This document shows positions 51,986 through 62,769 of a stretch of 64,000 bases of DNA, one piece after another. The notes beneath the pieces were generated by a model. That model had not been told where the DNA came from. It saw only the letters and a list, made by a program, of their open reading frames with translations, and did no database searches. The stretch covers positions 1,025,772 through 1,089,771 of the forward strand of contig NC_133473.1 in NCBI RefSeq assembly GCF_025370935.1, in the 5' to 3' direction. Made by a program: the position numbers and the translations under genes. The first letter of the stretch is position 1; the number at the start of each line of letters is the position of its first letter. Source of the DNA: Choristoneura fumiferana. Taxonomy: Eukaryota; Arthropoda; Insecta; Lepidoptera; Tortricidae.

Positions 51986-52429
51986 TTTGTATTTTGATAT
52001 GGTTTTACGGGGTACCCGTAAAAGTAACAAATTTGGAGTTGAAATAAAAAATACAAAAAGACTCCAAAAAACCAATCATACTTATTTTATATAATAAAGA
52101 TGGTATGGTGGTATGGTGCAATGAGATGTGTAGCTGGTTAAAGCGAGTACGAAGAGCGAGCGAAGCGTGTCCGTTTCAACTTGAGCAAAAGCCCTTATCA
52201 TATCTGTCCAGGTGTTCGGGTAAAGATCTGAAAAAAAGATTCCTAAATTTATATCGAACCGTATTATTCTAAACTTGTATGTTATTTGTATATATAAGTA
52301 TATACGTAGGTGACGGAAATACAAAGGTACATGTCATAGATGTAGCATTTCGCATTGTGAAATAATAAGACAAAAGGTTGATGTCAAAAAAGTGAAAAAA
52401 GGGGTACCCACTCAAGAAAAGTGTATTTT

Positions 52430-52625
52430 TAACCCCCGACACAAAAAGAGGGGTGTTATAAGTTTGACCGCTATGTGTGTCTGTCTGTCTGTCTGTGGCA
52501 CCGTAGCTCTTAAACTTGAAAACAGGTTTTCTAGTAATAGTTTTCAACATGTTTTATTAAAGTTGGTTCAGCCGTTTTTGAGATATCAAACTTTGAAGTG
52601 ACAAAGTCGGGGGTTTTCCAACATG
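52430..52625 (+). repeat. CCCCCGAC-type repeat (right arm)
   Basis: AACCCCCGACACAAAAAGAG to GACAAAGTCGGGGGTTTTCC. Nearly identical to the reverse of 23,995-24,192. Confidence 0.75.
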
Positions 52626-53089
52626 TTATTCGTTTTTGTTTTCTTGCTCGATGAATAACGACGGAAATTGTACTTTTGTGCACGAGTCCGACTCATGCTT
52701 TACAGATTCTACAAATTCTGCAATACGTCAGTTCTACATTCACCTGCATATTGTATTCTTTACAAAGCTTTCCAATCCGAACCTGAATAAAATTGGAGCT
52801 CACTCAATCAACAATTCATGGAAAACAATAAATACCGAAATCAATTTGTTTTTCAATCTATTTGTCGTCGCATGGGATGAGATGACATGACTTTTACCGG
52901 ACAATTTATTAGGTATTATACAGTTTCTGAGAATGTATTTGGAGCTTATTGTGTATCTAGTTGAACAAATAATAATTATGTTAGATGTACCTTTGGTAGA
53001 GCTTATCGTAGTAAATTTTGTAAATACGGTTATATAGGTAAGATAACTAGTAACAAAATTCCAGGAACCACAAGATGAGGCCTTAAGGT

Positions 53090-53700
53090 AATAGGAGCGC
53101 AATAATATCTAAAACATAGACCGTACTCGTCAAACTAAAAACACTAAACTTGGCGATGGTAGGACCTTGTGCAAAGTCCGCCCGGATTGCTACCACCATC
53201 TTGCTCACTAATCCTGCCGTGAAACAGCAGTGCTTGCATTGTTGGGTTTCGGCGTGGAGAGTAAGACAGCCGGTGAAATAACTGGCACTTGAGGTATCCC
53301 ATCTTAGGCCTCTAGGTTGGCAACGCATCTGCAATCCCCCTGGTGTTGCAGGTGTTTATGGGCGGTGGTGATCTCTTATTATCCGGAGACCCACTTGCTA
53401 GTTTGCCATCCAGTTGAATAAAAAAAAAACTAAACTACATTAATTCAGCGACCTTTAGCGTTTATTCGAAGAAACAATATAAATCATTTTTTTTTTGTTT
53501 GTAGCGTGACAGGCGAGGTCAATTGGGCTCTAGGACGGCGTACATTGTTAATACTATTTAAATTGTATGACAAAGGGGACAACTAAAGACTTCATTATTT
53601 TTAAAAGTAAATGAACAAAGGCTAAATACCGTTTGAGCAGTAGAATCTATGATAACTGCAGGGTGTGGCCTGTAATAGGAGCAAATAAAACAGGTTAGCG
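53090..53700. mobile_element. GCCACACCC-type MITE with nested SINE-like copy (right arm)
   Basis: Counterpart of 22,900-23,510. The nested SINE-like copy is at 53,148-53,432. Outer end GGGTGTGGCCTGTAATAGGA at 53,662. Same insertion point as in the left arm. Confidence 0.75.
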
Positions 53701-54149
53701 AGGGCTAAAAGATAGGTGAAATATCCCTAGATGGCGTTAGTATCGTGGGATTTTCTTGACGTTAAGGTATTGCTTGCAATACGGTATTTGACAACTCCTG
53801 AATATGCCATATCTTAATACTATTATGAAAATATAGATGTACAGACAGTGTTTAGCGAAGAGAAAACTGAAATCAGTTGAAAATTGGATTTATAGTGATT
53901 TTTTGAAAAATCTATATACCTGTCTCTTTCTCAAACGCTTTTCTCTATACAGCAAGTATGGCGATAATGGCGTGTGACGTCACATGCCAGTATGTCTTTC
54001 TCTGTCTAATCTTGAATTTCACACCTTTATTACTTTGTTATTTGTAAAGGTAGCTTAAAAATTGTTCCTCTATTCGATAACAGGCATTGTGTAGTTTTAA
54101 TTTATAAAACATATACAAAATAGTCGAATACCGTATTGGCTAATAACTA

Positions 54150-54425
54150 AATGAGTCACTCAAGCTACATTTGCATACCAAATTTCAAGTCGATGCCATT
54201 GACCGTTGAAGAGTTCTGTCCTGCGGAGACAATCCTGGTTGAAATACCAGGATATCACTACCAGATTATTACATTGTCATTCAGTGTACATATGTATGCA
54301 AATTTTCAGCTTCACCGGAAATCGGGAAGTGGGTCACTTGCAAGATTTGACCCGCATATACATAGGTACATACATTAAACAAACATACATTGCAAGTTAA
54401 AACCTTTAAAATCGGTTTCCGAAAT
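54150..54425 (+). repeat. Dispersed repeat (right arm counterpart of 22,140-22,425)
   Basis: AGTCGATGCCATTGACCGTT, CCTGCGGAGACAATCCTGG and TTGACCCGCATATACATAGG. Two short frames are shared with the left arm but show no domain. Confidence 0.6.
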
Positions 54426-54479
54426 TTTTTTCGAAATCTAATTGACGGACTAATAATAATGTAATGTGTGTTAATTTCA

Positions 54480-54680
54480 ATTTTGGTTCTTTTACCTTTT
54501 CATTGTACTTGTAGTGTCTACTCTTGTGTCTGATATCCTGTCAATCGTTCAAAGGTTAACTGGAAGAGATCCCTTTAAGGGATAAGTTCGCCTTTGTACA
54601 TCTTATTATCCTGTGTTATGTTTTTTTCATGCGTTTTATGTACAATAAAGAGTTTTACAATACAATACAATACAATGTAT
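54480..54680 (+). repeat. LINE 3' end with TACAA tail (right arm)
   Basis: GGTTAACTGGAAGAGATCCC, then ATAAGTTCGCCTTTGTACAT, then TTTATGTACAATAAAGAG and TACAATACAATACAATACAA. Counterpart of 21,890-22,085. Confidence 0.65.
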
Positions 54681-55059
54681 TTCTAGGAACTTGCCTATTT
54701 GAACGTGGTTTTCTCAAAAATCTCGTTCAAAGTGCGCGCAGTGGTTGGATATTACAATATTTTGTGACATGTATCCCTTAACATCATCCCGATCTCACTT
54801 CCGACCCATAAACTACACGTAAAGCCGCACAAAGTGACCGTATAATCTATTTCTAATCAAAAACGTGTCGAAAACCAACGAAGTTAATAATCAAGTTTCC
54901 ACGTGCAACAGAACTTGTATCAGTGTATCGAGTTAGGTTCCGACGTAGAGGAATTAACCAGTATACAATTTGTTTAAAAAAAAGTTTCACCAAAATACTG
55001 GCGATTACTGTGAAACAAGCAGATATTATAATAATATAGATACTATTATTCCGTACTTC

Positions 55060-55462
55060 AAAAGAAAAAAAAGGAATCCTTATGTAATCACTTTGTTGTC
55101 CGTCTGTCGGTCTGTCAAGACCCTTTTCCTCAAGAACATGTGGAGGTATCAAGCTGAAATTCATTTCAAATACTCAAGTCAAGTCAAGTCCCTTGGAGCT
55201 GTGAAAAAATCAAGCTTCTAAGCCAACACAATCAAAAGATACAGCCGTTTATGCTGTAAATTTTCGACACTCGCAAGGGAATCAAAACCTACAGGGTACT
55301 TTCCGTGAACTCAGAATCTTGAAATTAGGTACAAAGCAACATCTTATAGGACAGATAAAGGAAAAATTGCGAAAAGCATAAATTTTTAGTTACATCATAA
55401 TAATAAAAATATTTGTACGGAAGCCTCGGTGCGCGAGTCCAACTCGCACCTGCCCAGCTTTA
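55060..55462 (+). repeat. Dispersed repeat (right arm counterpart of 21,108-21,535)
   Basis: CCGTCTGTCGGTCTGTCAAG through CTACAGGGTACTTTCCGTG to GCCTCGGTGCGCGAGTCC. It carries a direct CAAGTCAAGTCAAG expansion (55,179-55,192) that the left arm lacks. Confidence 0.65.
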
Positions 55463-55484
55463 TTATTATTATGATCGATATTAT

Positions 55485-55945
55485 TCATCATCGTCATCAT
55501 ATCAGCCGTAAAATTTTGGACATAAGCCTATGTTAACTAACAAATGCTTTGTCCCTTTCTAACAAATACAAATGTCGAAGTGACAGATAAGGACAAACGA
55601 ATTTTAGCGGCATTTTAACTCAAATAGGTTTGATTGTCGTTTATGAATAAGGGGGTTAGTTACTTCGGTTGGAAGCAGCCTGCATCCACTGTGAACCCGC
55701 GGTTATAACCAGAGGCCATGTTACCTAACGCGATCGCAATCAAATGACAGTTTTTTATGCGAATTTTGTCATTTGATTACGTTCGCGAACGTCGGAAACG
55801 TTACGCAACACGGCCTCAGTGTGGCCTCAGGTCATCCACTCATTTCGTTGCCGGCCGCTTCTAATGTACTTAATCCACTAGAGGTATATGGAGAACGCCT
55901 ATGTCCAACAGAAGACGTCCTACGGCTGATGTTATGATGATGATT
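55485..55945. pseudogene. RTE LINE tails with inserted MITEs (right arm)
   Basis: Counterpart of 20,622-21,085. ATATCAGCCGTAAAATTTTG at one end and AACAGAAGACGTCCTACGGC at the other, with the ~115-bp fold-back (AATCAAATGACAGTTTTTTA...ATTTTGTCATTTGATT) in between. Confidence 0.6.
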
Positions 55946-56163
55946 CAAATTCAAATTCAAAAATCTTTGTTGCTACCAAAAAAAAGTAAAACAGAAAATA
56001 ATAATAATGATAAAACTGTTTGTAAATAAAAAAAAACTGAACATAAAATATACTGTGTGACAATGGGTCCCGGTTTCAGCATGAAATCGAGGTCCAGCGC
56101 TGATTTTCAGACTGAGTCCTAAACAGACCTCGGTCGGACGCGAACAACAAGGAATTAGCGGAG

Positions 56164-56167
<4 letters not shown>

Positions 56168-56221
<54 letters not shown>

Positions 56222-56222
56222 C
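56168..56222 (+). repeat. (GT)n microsatellite, long allele (right arm)
   Basis: About 24 GT units against about ten in the left arm at 20,370-20,402. The translated CA repeat produces the H-T-H-T run in a 117-codon minus frame, which is not a gene. Confidence 0.9.
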
Positions 56223-56584
56223 GAGTATGCGCGTGCCTGCATGCTTATCGTGAGGTAGTGACAGGAATTCTTTTGTACTGGTATAAGCTGCTTATGCTGT
56301 GATTGCTTGAACTTTAACAGAGGCATGATGATGAGATTAAGAAGTTAATAATGAAGCTAATTTGCGCTATCCTCGACGATAACCCGTATCACTCTATTGG
56401 TTGCATCCTCTGAGGGTTCTGGCGTATTTCCGCCTCCGGAGGCCCGATTTCAAATGCTAATGCTGACTCTTAAATTCCATTCGAGATTACGACGCCTTCA
56501 CGCCCGGTGTGTGTGCACTGGCTCCTTAAGTTTTACCTGGGAAGCTTATTAATAGTAAAAATCCGTGTATGCATGCGTGTGTAA

Positions 56585-56605
56585 ACAGACAACTCGTACA
56601 TTAAC
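56585..56605. other. Empty target site of the left-arm retrotransposon
   Basis: In reverse complement it reads GTACGAGTTGTCTGTTTAC without interruption. In the left arm GTACGAGT (to 18,537) and GACTGTTTAC (from 20,009) are separated by 1.47 kb. Confidence 0.85.
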
Positions 56606-57034
56606 ATCTGCCATAGCGGAGCGTGCCAAAATATACAGTGTGTTACTGGTAGCCAGGCTTTTGTGAAGGGAGTTGTTAACTTTTAAAACAAAATACAATT
56701 GCCAGCAATGTACAGCAAAGTAAATTGGCAGGTAACTGTAAATGAAAGCCGACAGATACTTTGGTTATTTTATTACTGCTTTGGTTATTTAATTTGCAGT
56801 ACACTGCTGGAAATTATAATTTTGTTGGAAAGTTAACAAAGGCTGAATGACACAATGACTTTTATGAAAGTCTATTTTTAAGCAATCTATCTGATCCTTT
56901 TTGTCGCATAAACGGCTGAATAGTTTTCAAAATAAAAATATAAGGTATCATTAGATTCGTCAATACTGTTGGAAGTGGCATAGAGTATAATTATTATTTC
57001 AAAATGGCGTCCATGAAATAAACATTGAAGGGGG

Positions 57035-57430
57035 TTAAAAAAAATCCATTTTAGCAATATGGGTCGATAGGTATCTAAAGAAAGCTAAAACTTTGCGCAT
57101 TTTATAAATAACTAATTGGTAAAAAAAGATTCTTGTTAAATTAATTATTTTAAAAGGCTTAAAATAAACATAGCAGTGTGCACGGCGTCGGACCATCGCA
57201 GCGTCTGCCAGCGAACTACTCTTGAATAACCCAACGAGTCTTGACACTTGTTTCTGCATATTTGAACCACCTTGGTAATTTTTTAGCTTCATTTTTTAGA
57301 TAAAAATAAAGAAATATCACTTTTTACTTCACATCAATTGACTTATTACTTGCTCACACTTTTTGATGACCCGATAGCCAAGTAATTAGAGAACCCGGGT
57401 TCGATGCCCAATCGGGGAGGATATTTGTAT
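57035..57430. repeat. Right-arm counterpart of 17,735-18,121 including tRNA-like head
   Basis: ACCCGATAGCCAAGTAATTA, then GAACCCGGGTTCGATGCCC (57,366-57,410), keeps the B box. The adjacent 85-codon minus frame is the same unrecognised frame as in the left arm. Confidence 0.5.
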
Positions 57431-58121
57431 AAAAAACGCGAATATTTTGTTATTGAGTTTTAAACATTTAATATGAATTTATGTAGCTTTGATTTGTTTG
57501 GGGCTCAGTTAAATTGGTGTCAATTCTCCCATGACATTTATTTATTTAATTATGAGCCACCGGCGGGTCCCACGGCAGGGAAAGTGTTAAGACGTCGTGC
57601 GCAATGTACGGGCCCCATTACAGCACAACGCTGTTGAATAACTCAGCGACTTGGCTCTGTTTTTGAATATTCGAACGCGTTGAATTTTTTATTCGATTGC
57701 TTTGCTCGAGCTCGGCTTGTTTCCTGCTCTGAATCGCTCTGGGATTAGCGCTAAGATATAGAAAGATATAAGATGTACTACAACTGTTTGTCTTAAGGTC
57801 TTATTTTCTGTTCAGTTTGACAGTTCATTGATACAAACTATTTGCAAATTAAGTTTTTTGACTAATCATATTCTTTTATACAGTCGAATAAACAGAGCCA
57901 TGTTGCGGTGGAACCTTCGTGATAAACTTGTCGAGTTGACATCCTATACTTTTGTCAAGGAAATGATATTGAAATTGCTTATCAGAAGGGTGTGTTCACT
58001 AGTTCCATTGACAGTACTATAATAGTTCCACTCAATCAGTTTGTCCGACTGTACATAATTAATATAACTTTTCTGTCATTTTCACAGGTAAAATTGTAAA
58101 ATTCACAAACTTATATTAGTA

Positions 58122-58522
58122 TACAGTAAGTAATAGAACGAAAGGCAAAGCTGATACCTGGTTGATAGTAAAGTGGAGTATGTGTTGTAATAACATACTT
58201 TTTATTAACCTTTAGTTGCTTCTTTTTTAGTTGCTCAATCTCAACCTGACGACCATTCACAACCAACCGGGTTCTAGAGTCGTGCAGGACGCATTTTAGG
58301 TATAACATTATCAGCTAACATTTATGTAATTTTATTAGTTGTTATTGATAAGATTGTAAATAATACAGGAGGTTATAAAATAATGGTTTACTTTTTTATT
58401 TTATCACTACCACAAAAAGATGCTAAATTTCCATAAGCCAGGCATCATAATCATATTTATGGTCTAAACATTAATGGGTCTCTTTCTTTGCCTTTCGTTC
58501 TGATACATACTGTATTATAAAA
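58122..58522. mobile_element. MITE with AACGAAAGGCAAAG ends (right arm)
   Basis: ATACAGTAAGTAATAGAACG plus AAAGGCAAAG at the left, CTTTGCCTTTCGTTCTGATA plus CATACTGTAT at the right. Counterpart of 16,592-16,992. Confidence 0.75.
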
Positions 58523-59081
58523 TATTGATAGATAGAAACTAGTCTATGAATTATTCCAGATATCCAGCTGTCTGAGTACCAAGTTTCATCCAAAACTGTG
58601 AAGCTGTTTTAGCGGGAAAGAGTAAAAAACATATACACACACACATACTCACAAACTTTCACAATTATAATATAAGTAGGATTAAAACTTTGATCATCAA
58701 AAGCCTCTGTAATTATTACCTGACAAGTTTTCAAGGAACTATCAACAACTATTACTCCTCTATAATTCCAAAAACAAAACAAAAACTACTCCAAAAACAA
58801 TCAATCAATACAATAACGACCAACGTTTGTCCAAACAAATCGCCAACTGCCACAAACACGTGTCATTTGTCGGCATCAATCATGGGGGACTTAGTTGGCG
58901 CACGTTGGACAAATATTGGATTACATTATGATTGATTGGGCCCAAGTTTTGTGGACAGCAACTAATAGTTTCCAATCAATGCGTGGAGTTGATTACGCGG
59001 CTGTTCATTCTGCTACATCCGACGAGAACGGGAACATAAACTTATTAACACGAAGAATACAAGGGTAAATTGCTGACTGTA

Positions 59082-59640
59082 ATTTCGTCAATCAAGCTTT
59101 ATATAAAGAAGACATTTCACATTCACAAAGACACACAAATACAACAAATCAAAACAAAAAAAAGCAGCAAACACAAATAAAACAAAAAAGAAATACAAAA
59201 GTAAAAACACACGATTTTGTGTGTCCCCGCAAAAGTGAAACAGCCGCTGACAGCACAATGCTGAGATGTTAGACGCCTGCAGTGCTGATATTCTGTCAGA
59301 ACCACAGACCTGTATCGAGATACAGACAGACAGATACCTTGCGTGTAAAAAGTTTGATCCACGGTCAAAGTTTTCTCCGACCGAATGCGCGATGCGCTTT
59401 GAAAAAGCCGCCGCTAGAGTCGCGGCGGCACACCTTTGAATCGCTTCTGCGCGCCTTTGAATCGTTACCGTGCGGTCTTGATTTCCCATCACTAAATCTC
59501 GCTCGTGACTTCATCGTAGGTACGAAAAAATTCGACACGCTAGGTTCTCATACAGTTTTAAGCGCTCTTTTCGTCTATCTCGATATTAGGTCTGTGGTCA
59601 GAACGGTCTGTGACTCACGGAATGATAAATAAATATACTA
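59082..59640 (-). other. Right-arm copy of the GC-rich patch and T-rich tract
   Basis: Counterpart of 15,500-16,020. The 134-codon minus frame stays open, but the differences from the left copy alter the protein, so coding is not supported. Confidence 0.3.
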
Positions 59641-60389
59641 AACTTATTCACGTAAATAATTTTGAGAAATAAAATAGATTTAGTTATAAGTAAACAAGAA
59701 TAAATTACAATAAACCATCATCATCATGAGTTTGAGGAAGAACTCCCGAAGGACGTAAAGGTTTTTTTTCCACGTTGACAATGCTTGAACGGGATTTCTT
59801 TTTTACTAGATTACTAAAAAGATTTCTATTAAAACTGGATAGGTAGGTACCAGTGGCGAAGTGTGAGATATTTCCATGGTAAAGCCGAAGCAAAATCGCT
59901 CACATCTTTCACAAATACTGAACGTTCTGTTGTCCTATTTTGTAAATATTGGGCAAGCCGGTGGAAATCGAGTTCTATAGACGCATCGCCACTGATAGGT
60001 ACGACAAAGATGATAGCCTAGACTTGGATTGACCTATGGCCTCTGAAAGTAGAAGGTTTCACCAGACTGCTGTCTTTAAGAATCTATACATATTCAAAAT
60101 TACATTATAACGAGTATTGTTAAAGCTGGTGCCCGCGGCTTCTTCTTTTATAAGAACCTTCTCCTGACAATAGCAAACACCACAAAAAAAGAATTAGCAA
60201 AATCGGTCGAGCCGTTCACGCGTGATGCCGTGACCAAGGGAAATAGGGATACATTTTTATATATTCAAAAAGATTATCTTCTTTCGTAAATCCTCATTTG
60301 ATTGCTTATTTTATTTAATAAATAGGTAACACGCAATATACACAATGATTAACAAAAATAAATAATAATAGAACTTAAATTAATATACT

Positions 60390-60622
60390 TTAATCCTAAA
60401 AAACTATAATTAATCGCAGTGGAGGCAATGGGTCCCTGGTCGGCTGACATGAGGGCCTTCATGGGGGCCTTGTCGTCCCGGCTGATAGAGACCTCAGGAG
60501 ACCCCAGAGCTGGCGCTTACCTCTCCCAGCGAATTTCTCTGACTGTACAGAGAGGTAATGCCGCCAGTGTAATGGGGTGTATGCCGCAGGAGGGCCTCTT
60601 AGATGGTGTTTTCTTTTTATAG
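60390..60622 (+). pseudogene. Short conserved frame, probable mobile-element protein fragment (right arm)
   Basis: Encodes the same 67 residues as 14,472-14,675, including S-Q-R-I-S-L-T-V-Q-R-G-N-A-A-S-V-M-G, and ends at a TAG at 60,620. AATCGCAG lies just upstream (60,412-60,419), followed by TGGAGGCAATGGG, as in the left arm. Confidence 0.45.
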
Positions 60623-61539
60623 TTAGGTATATTTATGTAGTTTTTATTTATTTTGTTTTCTATCATATTAAAATTAATTACAAATATCACCCAAGTCGCT
60701 GCTATTGTGCAGGGTGCCCATAAGGCTGGCTGCATTTCCTCGTTGTATGGCAATGCCAACACGTTGACCGAGTAAAGAGCTATTAAAATTATCTTCTTGT
60801 AGTAATTCTTATTTTCTAACTCTACACTCATATGACAAAAACGACCAGTATTAAATTATCTAAATTGTATGCAAGCTCGATAAAATATTAAATTGGTGTA
60901 TTCGTAATTTCTAGATTTGCAAAAATACATTCTAGTGTACCTTCTACACTCAATTCTGAGCAAACTGCTTCCAGGTTTTAGGTTACTTGATTAACACCTT
61001 GCGTAACCGAGATGAACTGAATAGTGCATTATATAGGTATTAAACTTGTGGCATAGTCACAAGGCAGTGAGAATAAAAATAAATTGAATAAAAAAATGTG
61101 TACTCCGGGCTTTCCTGCCATCGTCAAAACTCAACAGCGCAACCGCTACTTAGTGGCAGAATTACTAGTAACTAGTAAGGTGAAGCGATCCAGATGTAGC
61201 AGTAGATCCTAGCACTCGGAAAAAAAGTAGAATGTACAGACATTCAATAAATAAAGTGTGGAATCCCGCAAATTCCAAGTAAGACGTTATGTTCCGACAT
61301 CCGGCAATGCTACGGCATATTACAGCTCCCGGGGGGCGCAACTTTTCTTCCTTGGGGAAATTTTTCACAAACTTTGAACTTTATCTTGATAATCGACGTT
61401 TTAAAAAACAATTTACGGAACTGGGTCGGGGGATGTACCGTTCTTTGAGGCGTTTTGCATAAACGGTATAAAATTAGCGCGATCTCGTGAGATCGGTTTG
61501 TACAATAACAATGTGTGCTTTGGATGTTTTCCTTGGCGA

Positions 61540-61597
61540 AAATACTTTTTTTATTTATTTAAAATGTTCGCCAAACTATGAGACAGTTTGTTGGCGT
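61540..61597 (-). repeat. LINE 3'-end hairpin with A-rich tail (right arm)
   Basis: TTTTTTTATTTATTT, then CGCCAAACTATGAGACAGTT and TGTTGGCG. Counterpart of 13,500-13,560. Confidence 0.6.
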
Positions 61598-62221
61598 TGC
61601 GCTCAATCAAATCTTAAACTACGATAAGTTAGGTACTTTACACTAAGATACCTAAATATCTTTGTTTGTTAAATACCTATGTTAATGTCACAAAGTTCAA
61701 AAGTGTAAAGCTGATTTCCATGCAGCGTTGGGGCAGGAATTCGAATCTCATTTGCAATGTAAATGTGCAATTATTACCTAATATTATGACATATTTATTG
61801 CCATGCCCGTAGAGACCTTTGTTGTATTTGTCTTTATTGGTATAATAACTGCGACTGTCTATGTCGCTGAGCTAGTTTGTTATACGTATTTTTGCTCTAG
61901 ATTTTATACTTTTGACGACCAGATAGCGTAGTAGTTACAGCACCTGACTAGAAAAGTTGAGGTCCGAGTGTGATCTCTGCTAGAGTCAGATTTTTTGTGA
62001 AAACTATGAATGTTTGGACACGATTTTTGGATTTTTATTGTGGATTTAAGTGTGTTTATTTTAGTTCAAGTACTTTTTTATTGCCTATAGTTCTATCTAG
62101 ATTTATATTCTGTTTAAATACGTACTGTCTGTGATACTAGCTTTGATTCGTTTGGAACTAGGTCAATTGGTGTCGATTGTCAATTGGGGAAAACTTCGTG
62201 TTTTTGCATGAAAAGGCAATA

Positions 62222-62510
62222 TCTGGAACATTGTGCAAGATCCGCCCGGATTGCTACCACCATCTTGCTCGCTAATCCTGCCGTGAAGCAGCAGTGCTTG
62301 CACTGTTGTGTTTCGGCGTGGAGAGTAAGACAGCCGGTGAAATTACTGGCACTTGAGGTATCCCATCTTAGGCCTCTAGGTTGGCAACGCATCTGCAATA
62401 CCCCTGGTGTTGCAGGTGTTTATGGGCGGTGGTGATCTCTTACCATCAGGAGACCCACTTGCTCGTTTGCCATCCAATCGAATAAAAAAATAAAAAATAA
62501 AATAAAAAAT
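62222..62510 (-). repeat. SINE-like repeat, 'CCTTGCACAAGG' family (right arm)
   Basis: Counterpart of 12,603-12,882. From GTGCAAGATCCGCCCGG to CCATCCAATCG and an A-rich run (AAAAAAATAAAAAATAAAAT). Confidence 0.8.
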
Positions 62511-62769
62511 CCGGAACATTCCTGCTACTAAACCGCAATTGAAACTACTTTCCTGATTTTTTTTTATGGTAGGCGCAAAGTTCCCGCAGCACACAAGCAA
62601 AGTTGCAGAATACAGCTTGCATAAAAAACATGTCAGTCGTGCTAAAACCAGCTGTATTTTCGAATTCAAGGTATCCTTTTCGGACCACTGTTTTAACTTA
62701 ATACGTTACAGCGTTCCTCTGTTAAGTTTATGCTACGATTTTGCCCGTACTTTTTACATTAATTAAAAA

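Larger units (their letters stand above)
51345..62768 (-). repeat. Right arm of giant inverted duplication
   Basis: Reverse complement of 12,322-25,310 minus the retrotransposon at 18,538-20,008. Its first ~600 bp (to about 51,960) is clearly more diverged from the left arm than the rest, with many single-base gaps. One example is the tRNA-like repeat at 51,770, where GAATCGAAAGGTCTCAGCC stands for GAATCGAACCCAGGTCCTCAGCC. The outer border fades near 62,770-62,825. Confidence 0.95.

Noticed and set aside
55973..56326. 117-codon minus frame with a His-Thr repeat
   Set aside because: The run is a translated (CA)n microsatellite; the left-arm counterpart differs in length.
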